Of a stretch of 64,000 nucleotides of DNA, positions 52,246 to 62,600 are shown piece after piece. Origin of the DNA: Sulfuricurvum sp. Its GTDB lineage: Bacteria > Campylobacterota > Campylobacteria > Campylobacterales > Sulfurimonadaceae. The stretch covers positions 186,001 through 250,000 of the forward strand of contig JAUXYP010000006.1 of assembly GCA_030694265.1 (NCBI GenBank). The letters run 5' to 3'. The stretch's first letter is position 1. Every line of letters begins with the position of its first letter. A program made the translations under genes and the position numbers. The notes under the pieces are model-generated. The model was not told the origin of the DNA and made no database searches. It worked only from the letters and a program-made list of their open reading frames with translations.

Positions 52246-52273
52246 GCATTCACCCCCAAATTTCCATATTAGC

Positions 52274-52279
52274 TATAAT
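52274..52279 (+). promoter_or_regulatory. -10 element for M23 peptidase gene
   Basis: TATAAT would start transcription near 52286. That leaves 8 nt before ATG 52294 but 26 nt, with AAGGGG, before TTG 52312, favouring the later start. Confidence 0.5.
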
Positions 52280-52311
52280 ATGAAAGAGAATAAATGAGAA
52301 GGGGAAGTGCA

Positions 52312-53682
52312 TTGGTAAAAAGCATACTGATCATCATATCAGCTATTTTGTTACTACAGGGACAAGATGGGTTACCTTATTGCACCTTGGCACAGCCTCT
52401 TGAACAGAATGCACGAAAAATGCGTCAGCTGGATGTGGAAGCACTAAATACTTCTGAAAAAAAGATTATTGAACGTTTTTGCAGCGGAGTGAAGGAAACT
52501 TTGTCTATGGGAGAAGCGTTGTCAAAATTTCCCAAACCACAGCCAGAGCTTTTAACAACCTATCTCAAAGAGTTAAGAGAGTTGACTTCCCAGGAAGAGG
52601 TGATTTATCAATTGTATCGTGCCTCTCTAAGTGATGCGATACAGACAGAAGACAACAAGAGATTTGAGCATTTAACTTCTATTGGATTAGAACCTTTACA
52701 TCAACCTCGTATCCGAGCTGATGCCATTGCGTATTATCAAAAGAATTTTCCGACGCATTCAATCAAAAGTCTTGATTTATTGTGTAATGAGCAGGTATTA
52801 GAGAAAAAAAGCATTCAATTCGTCCTTGAACAAGAACAGGCTTATGAAGAACATTTACGTATTTTAAAGCGTTCTGAAGCACAGCAAATACGAAAAACAG
52901 CGAAAATGGGTTCACGTAATAGCGTAATGATCACAGCAGAAACAACTTCAAGTGGTGCAATAGATTTTGAGGCAGAAAATTTGAATCCATACCGAGTGAC
53001 ATTGACACTTGATTTTGAAAGTATTTTGAATCTGAAGACATCAATTCATCTTCCATTGAGTATTGAATTGAGAGGATACAGTAAGAAGAAGATTTTAGCG
53101 CTCGATCGCATTGACAGTACTAAGAGTGTAAATTATAAGTCATCGTATGGATGGGTACGTGGATCACCGTTTGTTAAACATGACGATGCATATGTTTACG
53201 GACTTCCTTTCGCTAAAGGTTCAACCGTTCGTGTCTCCCAGGGGTATAATGGGGATACCTCCCATAAAGGGCTCTCTGCCTATGCCATTGATTTTCCATT
53301 ACCGATGGGAACTTCTATCTATGCGGCACGTGACGGAATTATTGTGGGGGTTGAAGTATCGAATACTTTTGGTGGTCCCAGCCCGGAATATCGTCCATAT
53401 GCTAACTATGTAGTTATTGAACATGATGATGGAACGATGGGAAATTATTACCACTTAAAACAGGGTGGAACGGCTGTAAAGATCGGAGATAAAGTTACCA
53501 AAGGTCAGTTAATTGCATATTCTGGCAATACTGGCTATACGACGGCTCCGCACCTTCACTTTAGTGTTAGCAAAGTGGATCCTGTTTCGATGCGTCGCCC
53601 GATGAATCTTCCTGTTAAAATGCAAACAATGATGGGAATTGTCACGTGTCCTAGATGCGGAGATTATTATACGGTACAATGA
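52312..53682 (+). CDS. Exported M23 family metallopeptidase
   Basis: The 456-residue protein should cut peptidoglycan peptides. After a hydrophobic N-terminal signal (~3-20) comes a long helical region, a beta domain (~220-290), and the M23 domain with [11 protein letters not shown] and HLHFSV holding the zinc ligands. A C-terminal CPRCGDYY pair is extra. TTG 52312 is preferred over ATG 52294 because of AAGGGG 8 nt upstream and the promoter position. Its 3' end lies 26 nt before the chemoreceptor start. Confidence 0.85.
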   Translation: MVKSILIIISAILLLQGQDGLPYCTLAQPLEQNARKMRQLDVEALNTSEKKIIERFCSGVKETLSMGEALSKFPKPQPELLTTYLKELRELTSQEEVIYQLYRASLSDAIQTEDNKRFEHLTSIGLEPLHQPRIRADAIAYYQKNFPTHSIKSLDLLCNEQVLEKKSIQFVLEQEQAYEEHLRILKRSEAQQIRKTAKMGSRNSVMITAETTSSGAIDFEAENLNPYRVTLTLDFESILNLKTSIHLPLSIELRGYSKKKILALDRIDSTKSVNYKSSYGWVRGSPFVKHDDAYVYGLPFAKGSTVRVSQGYNGDTSHKGLSAYAIDFPLPMGTSIYAARDGIIVGVEVSNTFGGPSPEYRPYANYVVIEHDDGTMGNYYHLKQGGTAVKIGDKVTKGQLIAYSGNTGYTTAPHLHFSVSKVDPVSMRRPMNLPVKMQTMMGIVTCPRCGDYYTVQ

Positions 53683-53708
53683 GGGTTGAAAGTAAGGGAG
53701 TGTTTTAC

Positions 53709-55295
53709 ATGTTTGATACGGTTAAATCTAAAATTATTTTTTCAACATTAGTATTTGGTGTTTTAGGACTTTGGGCTGTTTACGGCTACTTAAATATGAC
53801 ATTTCACAACTTTTCTAATGAGACATCAAAGCGTTCTTTGACGATGTTAAGTCAGTCCATTTTTCAAACTTTGTCCCAAAGTATGCTTGCAGGCGATCCA
53901 AAAATTGTTGCGGAAACGATCGAAAAAGCAAAAGAAATTGACGGTATCATGGATGTTCAAGTTCAACGCTCAATAGCAGTCAATGAATTATTTGGCAGTC
54001 AAACACAAATGAGCGATGATCTTATGATCAAAAAGATTTTTGAGACTAAACAACCTGCAGTTATGGAGAACAGTGAAAGAGGGCACACAATACGTTTATT
54101 ACAACCTTTAGTCGCTGAGGAGAAATGTTTGGCCTGTCATACTAATGTTAAGACAGGCGATGTTTTGGGGATCATGGATTTAGTTGTATCGATGGAACAA
54201 AATGATCAAGCTATTGATAAAACACAAAATGTATTGTTGATTGCTCTTGGAATTATTGTTATTGTATTTGTAATCATATTAAATCTTTTCTTCGGTAAAG
54301 AAGTTCTGGTTCCATTGAATGAATTACGCAATCGTATATCAGCACTGGTCAGTGGAGATAAAGATTTAACAAAACGGCTTGAAGTACTTAAAAAAGATGA
54401 ATTTTCTCAAGCAGCAACCGCGGTGAATAATTTTGTAGAAATGATTCAAGAGACGGTTAATGAAGTCAAATCTCTGGGCCAGCAAAATAATGCGATAGCC
54501 ACTACCATCACCCAAGAAACCCAAAATATTTCGCAAGGGGTCGAGCAAGAGCGATTGATCGTTCAGGCAACCACGGAAAAAAGTCATTCAATAAAAGCTA
54601 CCCTTTCTACTGCAATTACAATATCAGAACAAACTCAAAGCAATATCACCAATGCAAATGCCGAACTGATAACGGCAAAAGATGCACTGGAGCGTTTGGT
54701 TAATGAAGTAGAAGGATACATTGAGGCCGAACATGAAATGTCGTCGCAATTGGTAGGACTACGTAACGATGCGGAACAGGTCAAAAATGTATTAGGGGTT
54801 ATTAAAGATATCGCGGATCAAACAAATCTTTTGGCACTTAATGCAGCTATTGAAGCAGCACGGGCAGGAGAACATGGACGCGGATTTGCGGTGGTTGCAG
54901 ATGAAGTACGTAAACTCGCTGAACGAACACAAAAAAGTTTAACGGAAATTGAGATTAGTGTAGGGACAATTGTCCAGTCGATCAATGACGTTAGCGATAA
55001 AATAGGACAAAATGCAATCAGCATGAATGGGCTAACGGATATTTCAAGAGAAGTAGAAGAAAAAATTTCAATGACCTCCGTAGAGATGGAAAATTCAGTT
55101 ATTGTGGCAAAACGTTCTCATGGGGATTCGGTTGATATGGTAAGTCATGTAGAATGGATTATTGATAAAATATCGCAAATCAATGATGTTTCCGGATCAA
55201 ATCAAAAAAGTGTAGAAAAAATTGAAGAGGATTCAGGGCAGTTGTTGCGTGTTGCACAACTGCTTCAAGACCATATTAACGAATTCAAGAGTTAA
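53709..55295 (+). CDS. Methyl-accepting chemotaxis protein with c-type heme motif
   Basis: The 528-residue receptor has membrane segments near 10-28 and 175-197, enclosing a periplasmic sensor domain with a CxxCH heme-binding motif at C140, C143 and H144 (EKCLACHTN). HAMP and a signalling domain follow, with the hairpin tip [24 protein letters not shown] 53709 has AAGGGAG 8 nt upstream. An upstream ATG at 53655 overlaps the peptidase gene. A covalent heme suggests sensing of redox state, oxygen or NO. Confidence 0.9.
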   Translation: MFDTVKSKIIFSTLVFGVLGLWAVYGYLNMTFHNFSNETSKRSLTMLSQSIFQTLSQSMLAGDPKIVAETIEKAKEIDGIMDVQVQRSIAVNELFGSQTQMSDDLMIKKIFETKQPAVMENSERGHTIRLLQPLVAEEKCLACHTNVKTGDVLGIMDLVVSMEQNDQAIDKTQNVLLIALGIIVIVFVIILNLFFGKEVLVPLNELRNRISALVSGDKDLTKRLEVLKKDEFSQAATAVNNFVEMIQETVNEVKSLGQQNNAIATTITQETQNISQGVEQERLIVQATTEKSHSIKATLSTAITISEQTQSNITNANAELITAKDALERLVNEVEGYIEAEHEMSSQLVGLRNDAEQVKNVLGVIKDIADQTNLLALNAAIEAARAGEHGRGFAVVADEVRKLAERTQKSLTEIEISVGTIVQSINDVSDKIGQNAISMNGLTDISREVEEKISMTSVEMENSVIVAKRSHGDSVDMVSHVEWIIDKISQINDVSGSNQKSVEKIEEDSGQLLRVAQLLQDHINEFKS

Positions 55296-55581
55296 ACACT
55301 CCCAACCAAAGCGCATCATCCGATGTCGATAAAACTTGGTGGACCGTATGTCTCGGGAGAAAAACAGAGTCTCCTTCGCTAAGCTGCATAACCTTTTCAT
55401 CCACTTTCAATTGTGCATTTCCGCGAATTAAGACAACCCATTCATCTTGCTCTTGATTGTAAACTTTTCCTGGTTGTAATAGATGTGACCGTATGGCCTC
55501 AATTTTAATATTTTTATTTTCATAAAGCGTTGCAAAGCTCTCAAAATCAGGCTTAGGGTTTTCTAGGGTATAAATATTCAC
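55285..55581 (-). CDS. Small cupin-domain protein
   Basis: The 98-residue protein is a single cupin barrel, with motif 1 around [17 protein letters not shown] and motif 2 around [14 protein letters not shown]. Two His and one Glu could bind a metal. Its substrate is unknown. Its 3' end overlaps the convergent chemoreceptor gene by 11 nt. Confidence 0.8.
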   Translation of the reverse strand: MNIYTLENPKPDFESFATLYENKNIKIEAIRSHLLQPGKVYNQEQDEWVVLIRGNAQLKVDEKVMQLSEGDSVFLPRHTVHQVLSTSDDALWLGVFNS

Positions 55582-55643
55582 GAGTCACTCCTAAGTTTAT
55601 GCGTGTTATGATTGCACCATTATAATTTAAAGTGTCCTAAATC

Positions 55644-56153
55644 ATGAAAAATATTGTATTAATCGGTTTTATGGGAGTAGGCAAGGGTTCTGTAGCCCGT
55701 GCAATGGTTCAACAAACGGCTATGATGGCGTTGGATACCGATGATGTTATTGAGAGTATGGAAAACCGTTCGGTGAAAGAAATCTTTGCCAAAGAAGGTG
55801 AAGAATACTTTCGCAACTTGGAGCGTAAAACAGCACGATGGCTTAAGAAAAAAGTAGAGGGGACCATCATCTCTACGGGTGGCGGATTTTTTAAAGTTCC
55901 TGCCATTAAAAAAGTGGGAACAATTGTTTTACTTAATGCCCCATTTGAAACTATTTATGAGCGTATTTTAGCCCATCCGGATGCGGATAAAAAACTCAAA
56001 AAACGTCCTTTATTTCAAGATATTGATAAAGCGCGTGCTTTGTATGAAGAGAGACTTTCCCAGTATTTGAAAGTGGCTGATATTATCATAGATGTAAGTG
56101 ATAAAGATGTGAATACCATTGCAAAAGAAATCTTAAAAAAGGTAAAAAAATGA
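55644..56153 (+). CDS. aroK: Shikimate kinase
   Basis: AroK phosphorylates shikimate in aromatic amino-acid synthesis. The 169-residue protein has a Walker A motif GFMGVGKGS and, near residues 54-60, FRNLERK; ISTGGGFF contains the conserved GGG substrate site. It overlaps the downstream thioredoxin-like gene by 4 nt. Confidence 0.93.
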   Translation: MKNIVLIGFMGVGKGSVARAMVQQTAMMALDTDDVIESMENRSVKEIFAKEGEEYFRNLERKTARWLKKKVEGTIISTGGGFFKVPAIKKVGTIVLLNAPFETIYERILAHPDADKKLKKRPLFQDIDKARALYEERLSQYLKVADIIIDVSDKDVNTIAKEILKKVKK

Positions 56154-56569
56154 TCAAAATGATATTTCTACTCTTAGTAACACTCTCCGCAGCATTTGCA
56201 GGTGGTATAAAATGGGAAAAAGATTATGCGACTGCGTTGAAGCAATCTAAGGCACTGAACAAGCCGATGATGTTTATCATTTCTAATCATAATTGTCACT
56301 TTTGTGTTCAATTTGAATCCACAGCCCTTAGCAATCCAAAAGTAATTCAAAAACTAAATACGCAATACGTAGCAGCAATTGCGTATGTGGATGAAAATCC
56401 TATTTTTCCGAATGATCTTTATGTCGGAGGAACACCTGCCACATGGTTTTTGAAAAGCGATGGTGAACCTTTGTTTGAGCCTTTGATGGGTGCCGTTGAT
56501 ACAACAGGATTTATAAAAGCACTTGATATTGTAAGTGATGAATACAAAAAAAAGTCAACGAAAAAATAA
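56150..56569 (+). CDS. Exported thioredoxin-fold protein
   Basis: The 139-residue protein has a signal peptide (1-17) and a thioredoxin fold with active-site C49 and C52 in NCHFC and the cis-Pro in GGTPATW. The C-terminal tail is Lys-rich. It should act in the periplasm on disulfides or in cytochrome c maturation. Its ATG overlaps aroK and it precedes hisD by 12 nt; the operon is housekeeping and gives no functional clue. Confidence 0.85.
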   Translation: MIKMIFLLLVTLSAAFAGGIKWEKDYATALKQSKALNKPMMFIISNHNCHFCVQFESTALSNPKVIQKLNTQYVAAIAYVDENPIFPNDLYVGGTPATWFLKSDGEPLFEPLMGAVDTTGFIKALDIVSDEYKKKSTKK

Positions 56570-56581
56570 GAAAGGGAGTAT

Positions 56582-57874
56582 ATGACTATTATCCAAAGCA
56601 GTGATGCCAATTTTCAAACGGTTTTCAGTGATTTATTGAATCGTGGAAAAATGGACATGGAACACGTATCCGTTGTTGTTAAAAGTCTTATTGATGACAT
56701 TCGTGAAAGTCAGGACGACGCACTTATAGCGCATATTGAAAAATTCGATCGCTGGTCACCTAAAAACGGGGCTGATCTTCGTATTCATACCGCCGATATG
56801 AAAGCTGCGTATGAGGCACTCGAACCCAATCTAAAATCAGCATTGCATCTTGCCTATGATCGTATTCGTGCTTATCATGAGAAACAGCTTCCACGTAGTT
56901 GGTTTGATACGGAAGCCAATGGGACGATTCTAGGACAAAAAGTGACAGCAGTTGACCGTGCAGGACTTTATATTCCTGGAGGAAAAGCAGCGTATCCCAG
57001 TTCATTGCTAATGAATGTTATTCCAGCGCAAGTAGCAGGAGTAGAACAGATTATCGTATGTACACCAACCCCTGATAATGAACCGAATGCATTATTATTA
57101 GCAGCGTGCCATTTATGCGGAGTCAGCGAGGTGTTCAAAGTAGGCGGAGCAAGCGCGATTGCAGCAATGGCCTATGGAACACAAACGATTCCAAAAGTAG
57201 ACGTTATTACAGGTCCGGGGAATATTTTTGTGGCAACGGCTAAAAAAATGGTATTTGGCGAAGTGAACATTGACATGATTGCAGGTCCCAGTGAAATAGG
57301 TATTCTCGCAGATGAAACAGCCAATGCGCGTCATATTGCGATTGATCTTTTGTCTCAGGCGGAACACGATGAGATGGCAAGCTCGATTCTCATAACAACG
57401 TCGCAAGAAATTGCGGATCAAACAGCTATCGAGATCGAAATATGGTTGGAGCAATTGCCAAGAGAAGTGATTGCCCGCAAATCGATTGAAGAGAGAGCGG
57501 CAATCATTATCACTAAAACGATGGAAGAAGCAGTCAGCTTAATGAACCAAATTGCTCCTGAACATCTTGAGGTGGTTACGGTAAATCCTTTTGAATTACT
57601 TGCATCGATCAAACATGCCGGAGCGATCTTTTTAGGTCCCAATACTCCTGAAGCCATCGGTGATTATGTGGCAGGTCCAAACCATACATTACCAACAGGG
57701 GGAACGGCACGATTTTACTCACCACTTGGTGTTGAAAATTTCATGAAAAAATCCTCTATTATTGCGTTTTCACGTCAAGCGATTAATGAAATTGGTGAAG
57801 CATGTGCCCTGATTGCTAACACCGAAGGATTGGGAGCCCACGAAGCGTCCGTTCGCTGCCGTTTAGAGTCATAG
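56582..57874 (+). CDS. hisD: Histidinol dehydrogenase
   Basis: HisD makes histidine from histidinol in two NAD-dependent steps. The 430-residue protein has YIPGGKAAYPSS, TGPGNIFVATAKK, AGPSEIGILAD and SQAEHDE, which carries catalytic and zinc residues. AGAAAGGGAGTAT precedes the ATG. The 224-nt gap after it (57875-58098) holds the psr-like promoter region and no visible gene. Confidence 0.96.
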   Translation: MTIIQSSDANFQTVFSDLLNRGKMDMEHVSVVVKSLIDDIRESQDDALIAHIEKFDRWSPKNGADLRIHTADMKAAYEALEPNLKSALHLAYDRIRAYHEKQLPRSWFDTEANGTILGQKVTAVDRAGLYIPGGKAAYPSSLLMNVIPAQVAGVEQIIVCTPTPDNEPNALLLAACHLCGVSEVFKVGGASAIAAMAYGTQTIPKVDVITGPGNIFVATAKKMVFGEVNIDMIAGPSEIGILADETANARHIAIDLLSQAEHDEMASSILITTSQEIADQTAIEIEIWLEQLPREVIARKSIEERAAIIITKTMEEAVSLMNQIAPEHLEVVTVNPFELLASIKHAGAIFLGPNTPEAIGDYVAGPNHTLPTGGTARFYSPLGVENFMKKSSIIAFSRQAINEIGEACALIANTEGLGAHEASVRCRLES

Positions 57875-58064
57875 ATCCCTAAAAGGTTTATGACGATTAA
57901 ACTATCATTTTTCTAGTATTTGTTTCCTTCTTAGGCATACCTGTCTTATTATCAAAAAATAATCAATAAATTAACTATTATTTAGATTGCATTAAAGCTA
58001 TTTTGGCTACTATCCAACCAGCAATAATGCCGTTATAAGCATATTATGATGGCTAATTATTATT

Positions 58065-58079
58065 ATTGTGTTGCACAAT
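58065..58079. promoter_or_regulatory. Perfect palindrome at the 5' end of the psr-like operon
   Basis: ATTGTG, TTG and CACAAT form a perfect inverted repeat of 15 bp centred 27 nt before the psrB-like ATG. It lies where the promoter or transcript start should be, so a regulator bound there could control the operon. The regulator family is not recognisable from the site. Confidence 0.45.
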
Positions 58080-58098
58080 AGGAATTGAAGGAGTATAT

Positions 58099-58737
58099 AT
58101 GCAGTTAGGTTTCTTGGTAGACCTTCGCCTTTGTATGGGTTGTAAGGGCTGTGAGATCGCATGTAAAGTGGAAAATGAAGTTCCACTCAGTACATGGCGT
58201 CTTCGTGTAAAATATGTGGATGTGGGGAGTTTTCCGGAAACAAAACGAACATTTACTCCACTTCGTTGTAATCACTGTGCTAATGCACCGTGTGAACGTA
58301 TTTGTCCGGTTAGTGCATTGCACTATATCGAAAACGGCATTGTTAACATTGATAAAGATCGTTGTATCGGTTGTGCGGGCTGTATTATGGCATGTCCATA
58401 CGGAGCGATTTACATCGATCCACTCACTCAAACTGCTGACAAATGTACCTATTGTGCACACCGTGTAGCGAGTGCCATGATGCCATCATGTGTTGTTGCA
58501 TGTCCGGTAGAAGCAAACATATTTGGAGACTTGGACGATCCGATGTCAAATATTAGTAAATACATTCAAGAGAATCAAGGCAATGTCCAAGTGCGTAAGC
58601 CAGAAAAAGGGACGGATCCTCACCACTTCTATGTTGGCGGTGGCAATGTTACCTTGAATCCATTGGCATCATTCAGAGCTGAAGGACATTCATTGTTTAA
58701 TAATCTTACACATCTTCCAGTAGGAGGGCACCACTAA
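58099..58737 (+). CDS. PsrB-like four-cluster iron-sulfur electron-transfer subunit
   Basis: The 212-residue protein carries four Cys groups for [4Fe-4S] clusters: CMGCKGCEIACK, CNHCANAPCERICP, CIGCAGCIMACP and CTYC with a distant CVVACP. It passes electrons between the membrane subunit and the molybdenum subunit. ATG 58099 has GAAGGAG 5 nt upstream. An ATG at 58066 would add 11 residues and lie in the operator palindrome. No signal peptide is seen; export would follow the Tat partner. Confidence 0.93.
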   Translation: MQLGFLVDLRLCMGCKGCEIACKVENEVPLSTWRLRVKYVDVGSFPETKRTFTPLRCNHCANAPCERICPVSALHYIENGIVNIDKDRCIGCAGCIMACPYGAIYIDPLTQTADKCTYCAHRVASAMMPSCVVACPVEANIFGDLDDPMSNISKYIQENQGNVQVRKPEKGTDPHHFYVGGGNVTLNPLASFRAEGHSLFNNLTHLPVGGHH

Positions 58738-59636
58738 TGGCACATGAAATTATCGCAGCAACCAATGCTGTTGTTACTCTTGACGTAGCATTGCCGGGTA
58801 TCGTATGGGGTTGGATTATTACCATGAATATGTGGGCAAAAAGTATCGGTACCGGTATTATTTTTATTGCCTTTTATTTATTGAAAAAATATCCGCTTGA
58901 AACAGGATTTATCCGTTTGCCTTCAGTAGTGATATCAATCGTATTTATTCACCTATTCTTATTTTTCACGGTGATTGACTTGCACCAGATGTTCAGATTC
59001 TGGCATATCTTTTTCCATCCTCATATGACGTCTATGATTACGATAGGTGCATGGTTGGCAACAGGATTTGTCGGTATCATCTTGGGTATGGCGTATTTCC
59101 TTTATATGAAAAAAGATGTAGCGATGTATGACAAATTGCTAGGATACGGTGTTGTCTTAGCCGTCCCTGTTACGTTGTATACGGCGGGATTAATGGCTCA
59201 ATCGACTGCACGTGAATTGTGGCAAATGCCTACAGAGTCGATTCAGATGATGTTAGCCGCTTTCTTGGCGGGATCAGCAACGATGCTTTTACTCGGCGGA
59301 AACAAATTTTCCGATACGATTAAAAAAGATTTAGCACTGATTTTGGGCTTTAGTGCTCTTACTGCATTTATCATGTACATGTTAGAGTTGGTTTTTGGAC
59401 CGATGAAGGCAGAAGAAGTTGTTGCAACATTAGAGTTCGTAAAAGGTGGAGAATATACATTTATGTTCTGGCTTGGTCAAATCGTTGCCTTCTTGATTCC
59501 TATGGCATTGGTATGCAAAAGTATTAAAGATAAATCGTATTATTTGTTGAAAATCGCTGCAGTGTCAGCGTTGGTCGGATTGTGGATTACCAAGCACGTA
59601 TGGTTAGTTATCCCACAATTGTTAAACATGAGCTAA
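58737..59636 (+). CDS. NrfD/PsrC-like quinone-reactive membrane subunit
   Basis: The 299-residue protein has about eight hydrophobic segments and belongs to the NrfD/PsrC family that links the quinone pool to molybdoenzymes. It begins MAHEIIAATNAVVTLDVALPGIVWGW. The start overlaps the iron-sulfur gene stop by 1 nt. It should anchor the complex in the inner membrane on the periplasmic side. Confidence 0.9.
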   Translation: MAHEIIAATNAVVTLDVALPGIVWGWIITMNMWAKSIGTGIIFIAFYLLKKYPLETGFIRLPSVVISIVFIHLFLFFTVIDLHQMFRFWHIFFHPHMTSMITIGAWLATGFVGIILGMAYFLYMKKDVAMYDKLLGYGVVLAVPVTLYTAGLMAQSTARELWQMPTESIQMMLAAFLAGSATMLLLGGNKFSDTIKKDLALILGFSALTAFIMYMLELVFGPMKAEEVVATLEFVKGGEYTFMFWLGQIVAFLIPMALVCKSIKDKSYYLLKIAAVSALVGLWITKHVWLVIPQLLNMS

Positions 59637-59644
59637 AGAGGTAG

Positions 59645-62600
59645 ATGATGTATTTAGAAAGTAGAAGAACATTTTTAAAAGGTGCCGCATTTACAGTTGC
59701 AGGCGCTGCGATTGCAAAGGGCGTATTTACAACGGATGCTGCTGCTGAATCTGTAGAGAACAGCAAGTTTACCAATACACCTGACAGCCTTTCATTTTAT
59801 CCGCCATTGGATCAGTGGGAAGGTTTCCAAGAGCTTGACGGTACAGACTGGAAGCGTGGTGGTATTAACCGTCATGGTGTGCAAAGCGAAGAGAATCCTG
59901 ACGGTATTTTAGTACATGATTATATGATCGTTCCAACAGCATGTTCAAACTGTGAAGCATCATGTGGTTTGACGGCGTGGATTGATAAAAAAACGATGAC
60001 TATCAAAAAGTATATGGGTAATCCATTACACCCGGGCTCACGCGGACGTAACTGTGCCAAAGGGTATGCCGTTCAATCACAAATGTACGATCCTGATCGT
60101 ATCCCGTTCCCACTTAAGCGTGCACCTGGTTCTAAGCGTGGAGAGGGTAAATGGATTCGTACAACATGGGACGAAGCGATGACGACCATCGGTAAAAAGA
60201 TGGGGGACACGATTCGTAAAGGGGATGAACTTTCTCGTAAATCCGTTATGTTCCATATAGGACGACCAAATGAGAACGGATTCGTTCCCCAAGTATGGGA
60301 AACATTGGGGCTTGATGCGTATAACTCTCATACCAACATCTGTTCGTCAAACGGCCGTACACCGACGATTTGGACAGCAAACGATGACCGTACCAGTCCT
60401 GACTGGGCAAATGCGAAATTGATTTTCTTGAATTCTTCTCACGCAGCAGATGCAGGACACTATTTCCAACAATCAGCAGGTTTCATTGCAGATGCTCGTA
60501 AGAAGGGCGCGAAGATGGTCGTTATGGACCCTCGTATGTCTAACTCTGCGGGTATGTCCGATCTATGGATTGCTGCATGGCCTGGGACGGAAGCGGCTAT
60601 TTATCTTTACCTTGCTAACCGTATTTTGAACGAAAATATGACAGACAAAAAGTTTGTTAAAAAATGGTTCAACTGGGAAACATTGATGAACGATCAAGTG
60701 CATCTTGATTTTATGCTTGAAAAAGGTCAAATTACCAAAGCGCCGACAGGTAACGGGTTTGATGACTATATGGATCTTTTAAAAGACATGTATGCGCCTT
60801 ATACCTTAGAGTATGCGGTTAAAGAAACACATGTTCCTGCGTATAAACTTGAAAAATTGTACGAGATGTTTATCTGGGCTGGTGATGCAATTTCTACGTA
60901 TATCTGGCGTGCAGCAGCTGCGGGTAACCGCGGTGCATGGATGGGCGGACGTGCAGCGTATTTCTGTATCGGTCTACGCGGTGCTATCGGTACTGAGGGT
61001 GGTACATTCTTCCACCACTGGCACGTTATTTCTGTCTCTGGTAAGGGTGGAAGTTCTACTGTTGGTCAGGGTGCAGGCGGAGCAGATGTTCCGAAAGTAA
61101 AAGTTTGGAATGAGTTAACATGGCCTCCTGAATGGCCTTTGTCAACGTATGAAATGTCGTATTTGTTACCGCATCTTCTTACCGATACGGCATGGCAAAA
61201 AAAATGGAATGATCGTGGTCTGAAAGTTCCAAGTAAACTAGCAGTGTACATTCCTCGTATGTATAACCCAGTCTGGATTAATCCTGATGGTTTCCGTTGG
61301 ATTGAAGTGCTTAAAGACGAAACGAAGATGGAACTTACTATGAATCTCTCTCCGGTATGGTCAGAGACAAACTGGTACATGGACTATGTTTTACCAGTTG
61401 GACTAGCAGGTGAGCGTCATGATCAGCACTCAGAAGCAACATTTCCGGCACGATGGACCTCTTTCCGTCAGCCGGTATTGCGCGTAGCATTAGAAAAATC
61501 AGGCTGGAAAGCTAAAAACCCTAACCGTGCGACTCTCGAAGCACACGTTAAAGCGGGTCTTGGCGAAGTATGGGAAGACAATGAATTCTGGTTTGAGATG
61601 TGTGTTAACTATATCGATCCAGACGGTAGCCTCGGTATCAAGAAGATGTGGGAGTCCAAACGTCATCCAGGAAAACCGGTTACGATAGCTGAGTGGTATG
61701 ATGCTGCGTTTGGTGACAACTTACCAAAACTTAAAGAAACGGCAACAAGCGACGAGCGTTACAGCAAGGAAGAATTTCCGGTTTATGCTTATTTACGTGA
61801 CCATGGCGCGTGGATGGAAGAAGATAAGATCTATAATGCGATGGAACGCGAGCTTAAATTTGAAGACGGTGAAGTTGTCTCTCATGGGCATAAATTTGAT
61901 GCTGGTTCTATGAGTGTCGGGACTGCGGGTGTAATTTCTGCAAAAGACCATACGGGTAAAGAGAAAAAAATCGGTATTGAAATCGATGGTAAAAAGATGG
62001 AAGGATTTGAAACCCTTACGCGTAAGTTGGAATTCTTTACACAATGGGCTACGGATTGGAAATGGAGAGAGTACGCAATGCCGTTCTATCCACGTAATGA
62101 CAAAGAAAAGACAGAAATGGTGCATCTTGTATCCCAAGTTAACCACATGTATATGAAAGAGGAAAATTCATTCGCTCTTAATACCGTATTCCGTTTGCCG
62201 TATAACATTCATACCCGTTCTGCGAACTCCAAGCACTTGATGGAGATTTCACAGAATCATGACCCAATTTGGATTTATACTAAAGATGCGCAGCGTCTTG
62301 GATTCAAACGCGGCGATGCTATGCGTGTTAAAATTGTGGATACGGTTTCCGGTTTAGAGAGCGGTTACTTTGTCGCTATGGCAGTTCCTACAGAGGGTGT
62401 TATGCCAGGTACATTGGCGTGTTCACACCATGGTGGACGTTGGAAATTGACCAATCATGTCACTATTCCTAATGGTGTCACTGATGGTAAAGTAGCTCCT
62501 TCTACGGCGCCACGTGATCTATCAAATAAAGAGTACATTAAAGAATCACCGGTAAATATCGGTAAAGAGGGTGCACAAATCAAGATTGAGGATTACAGCG

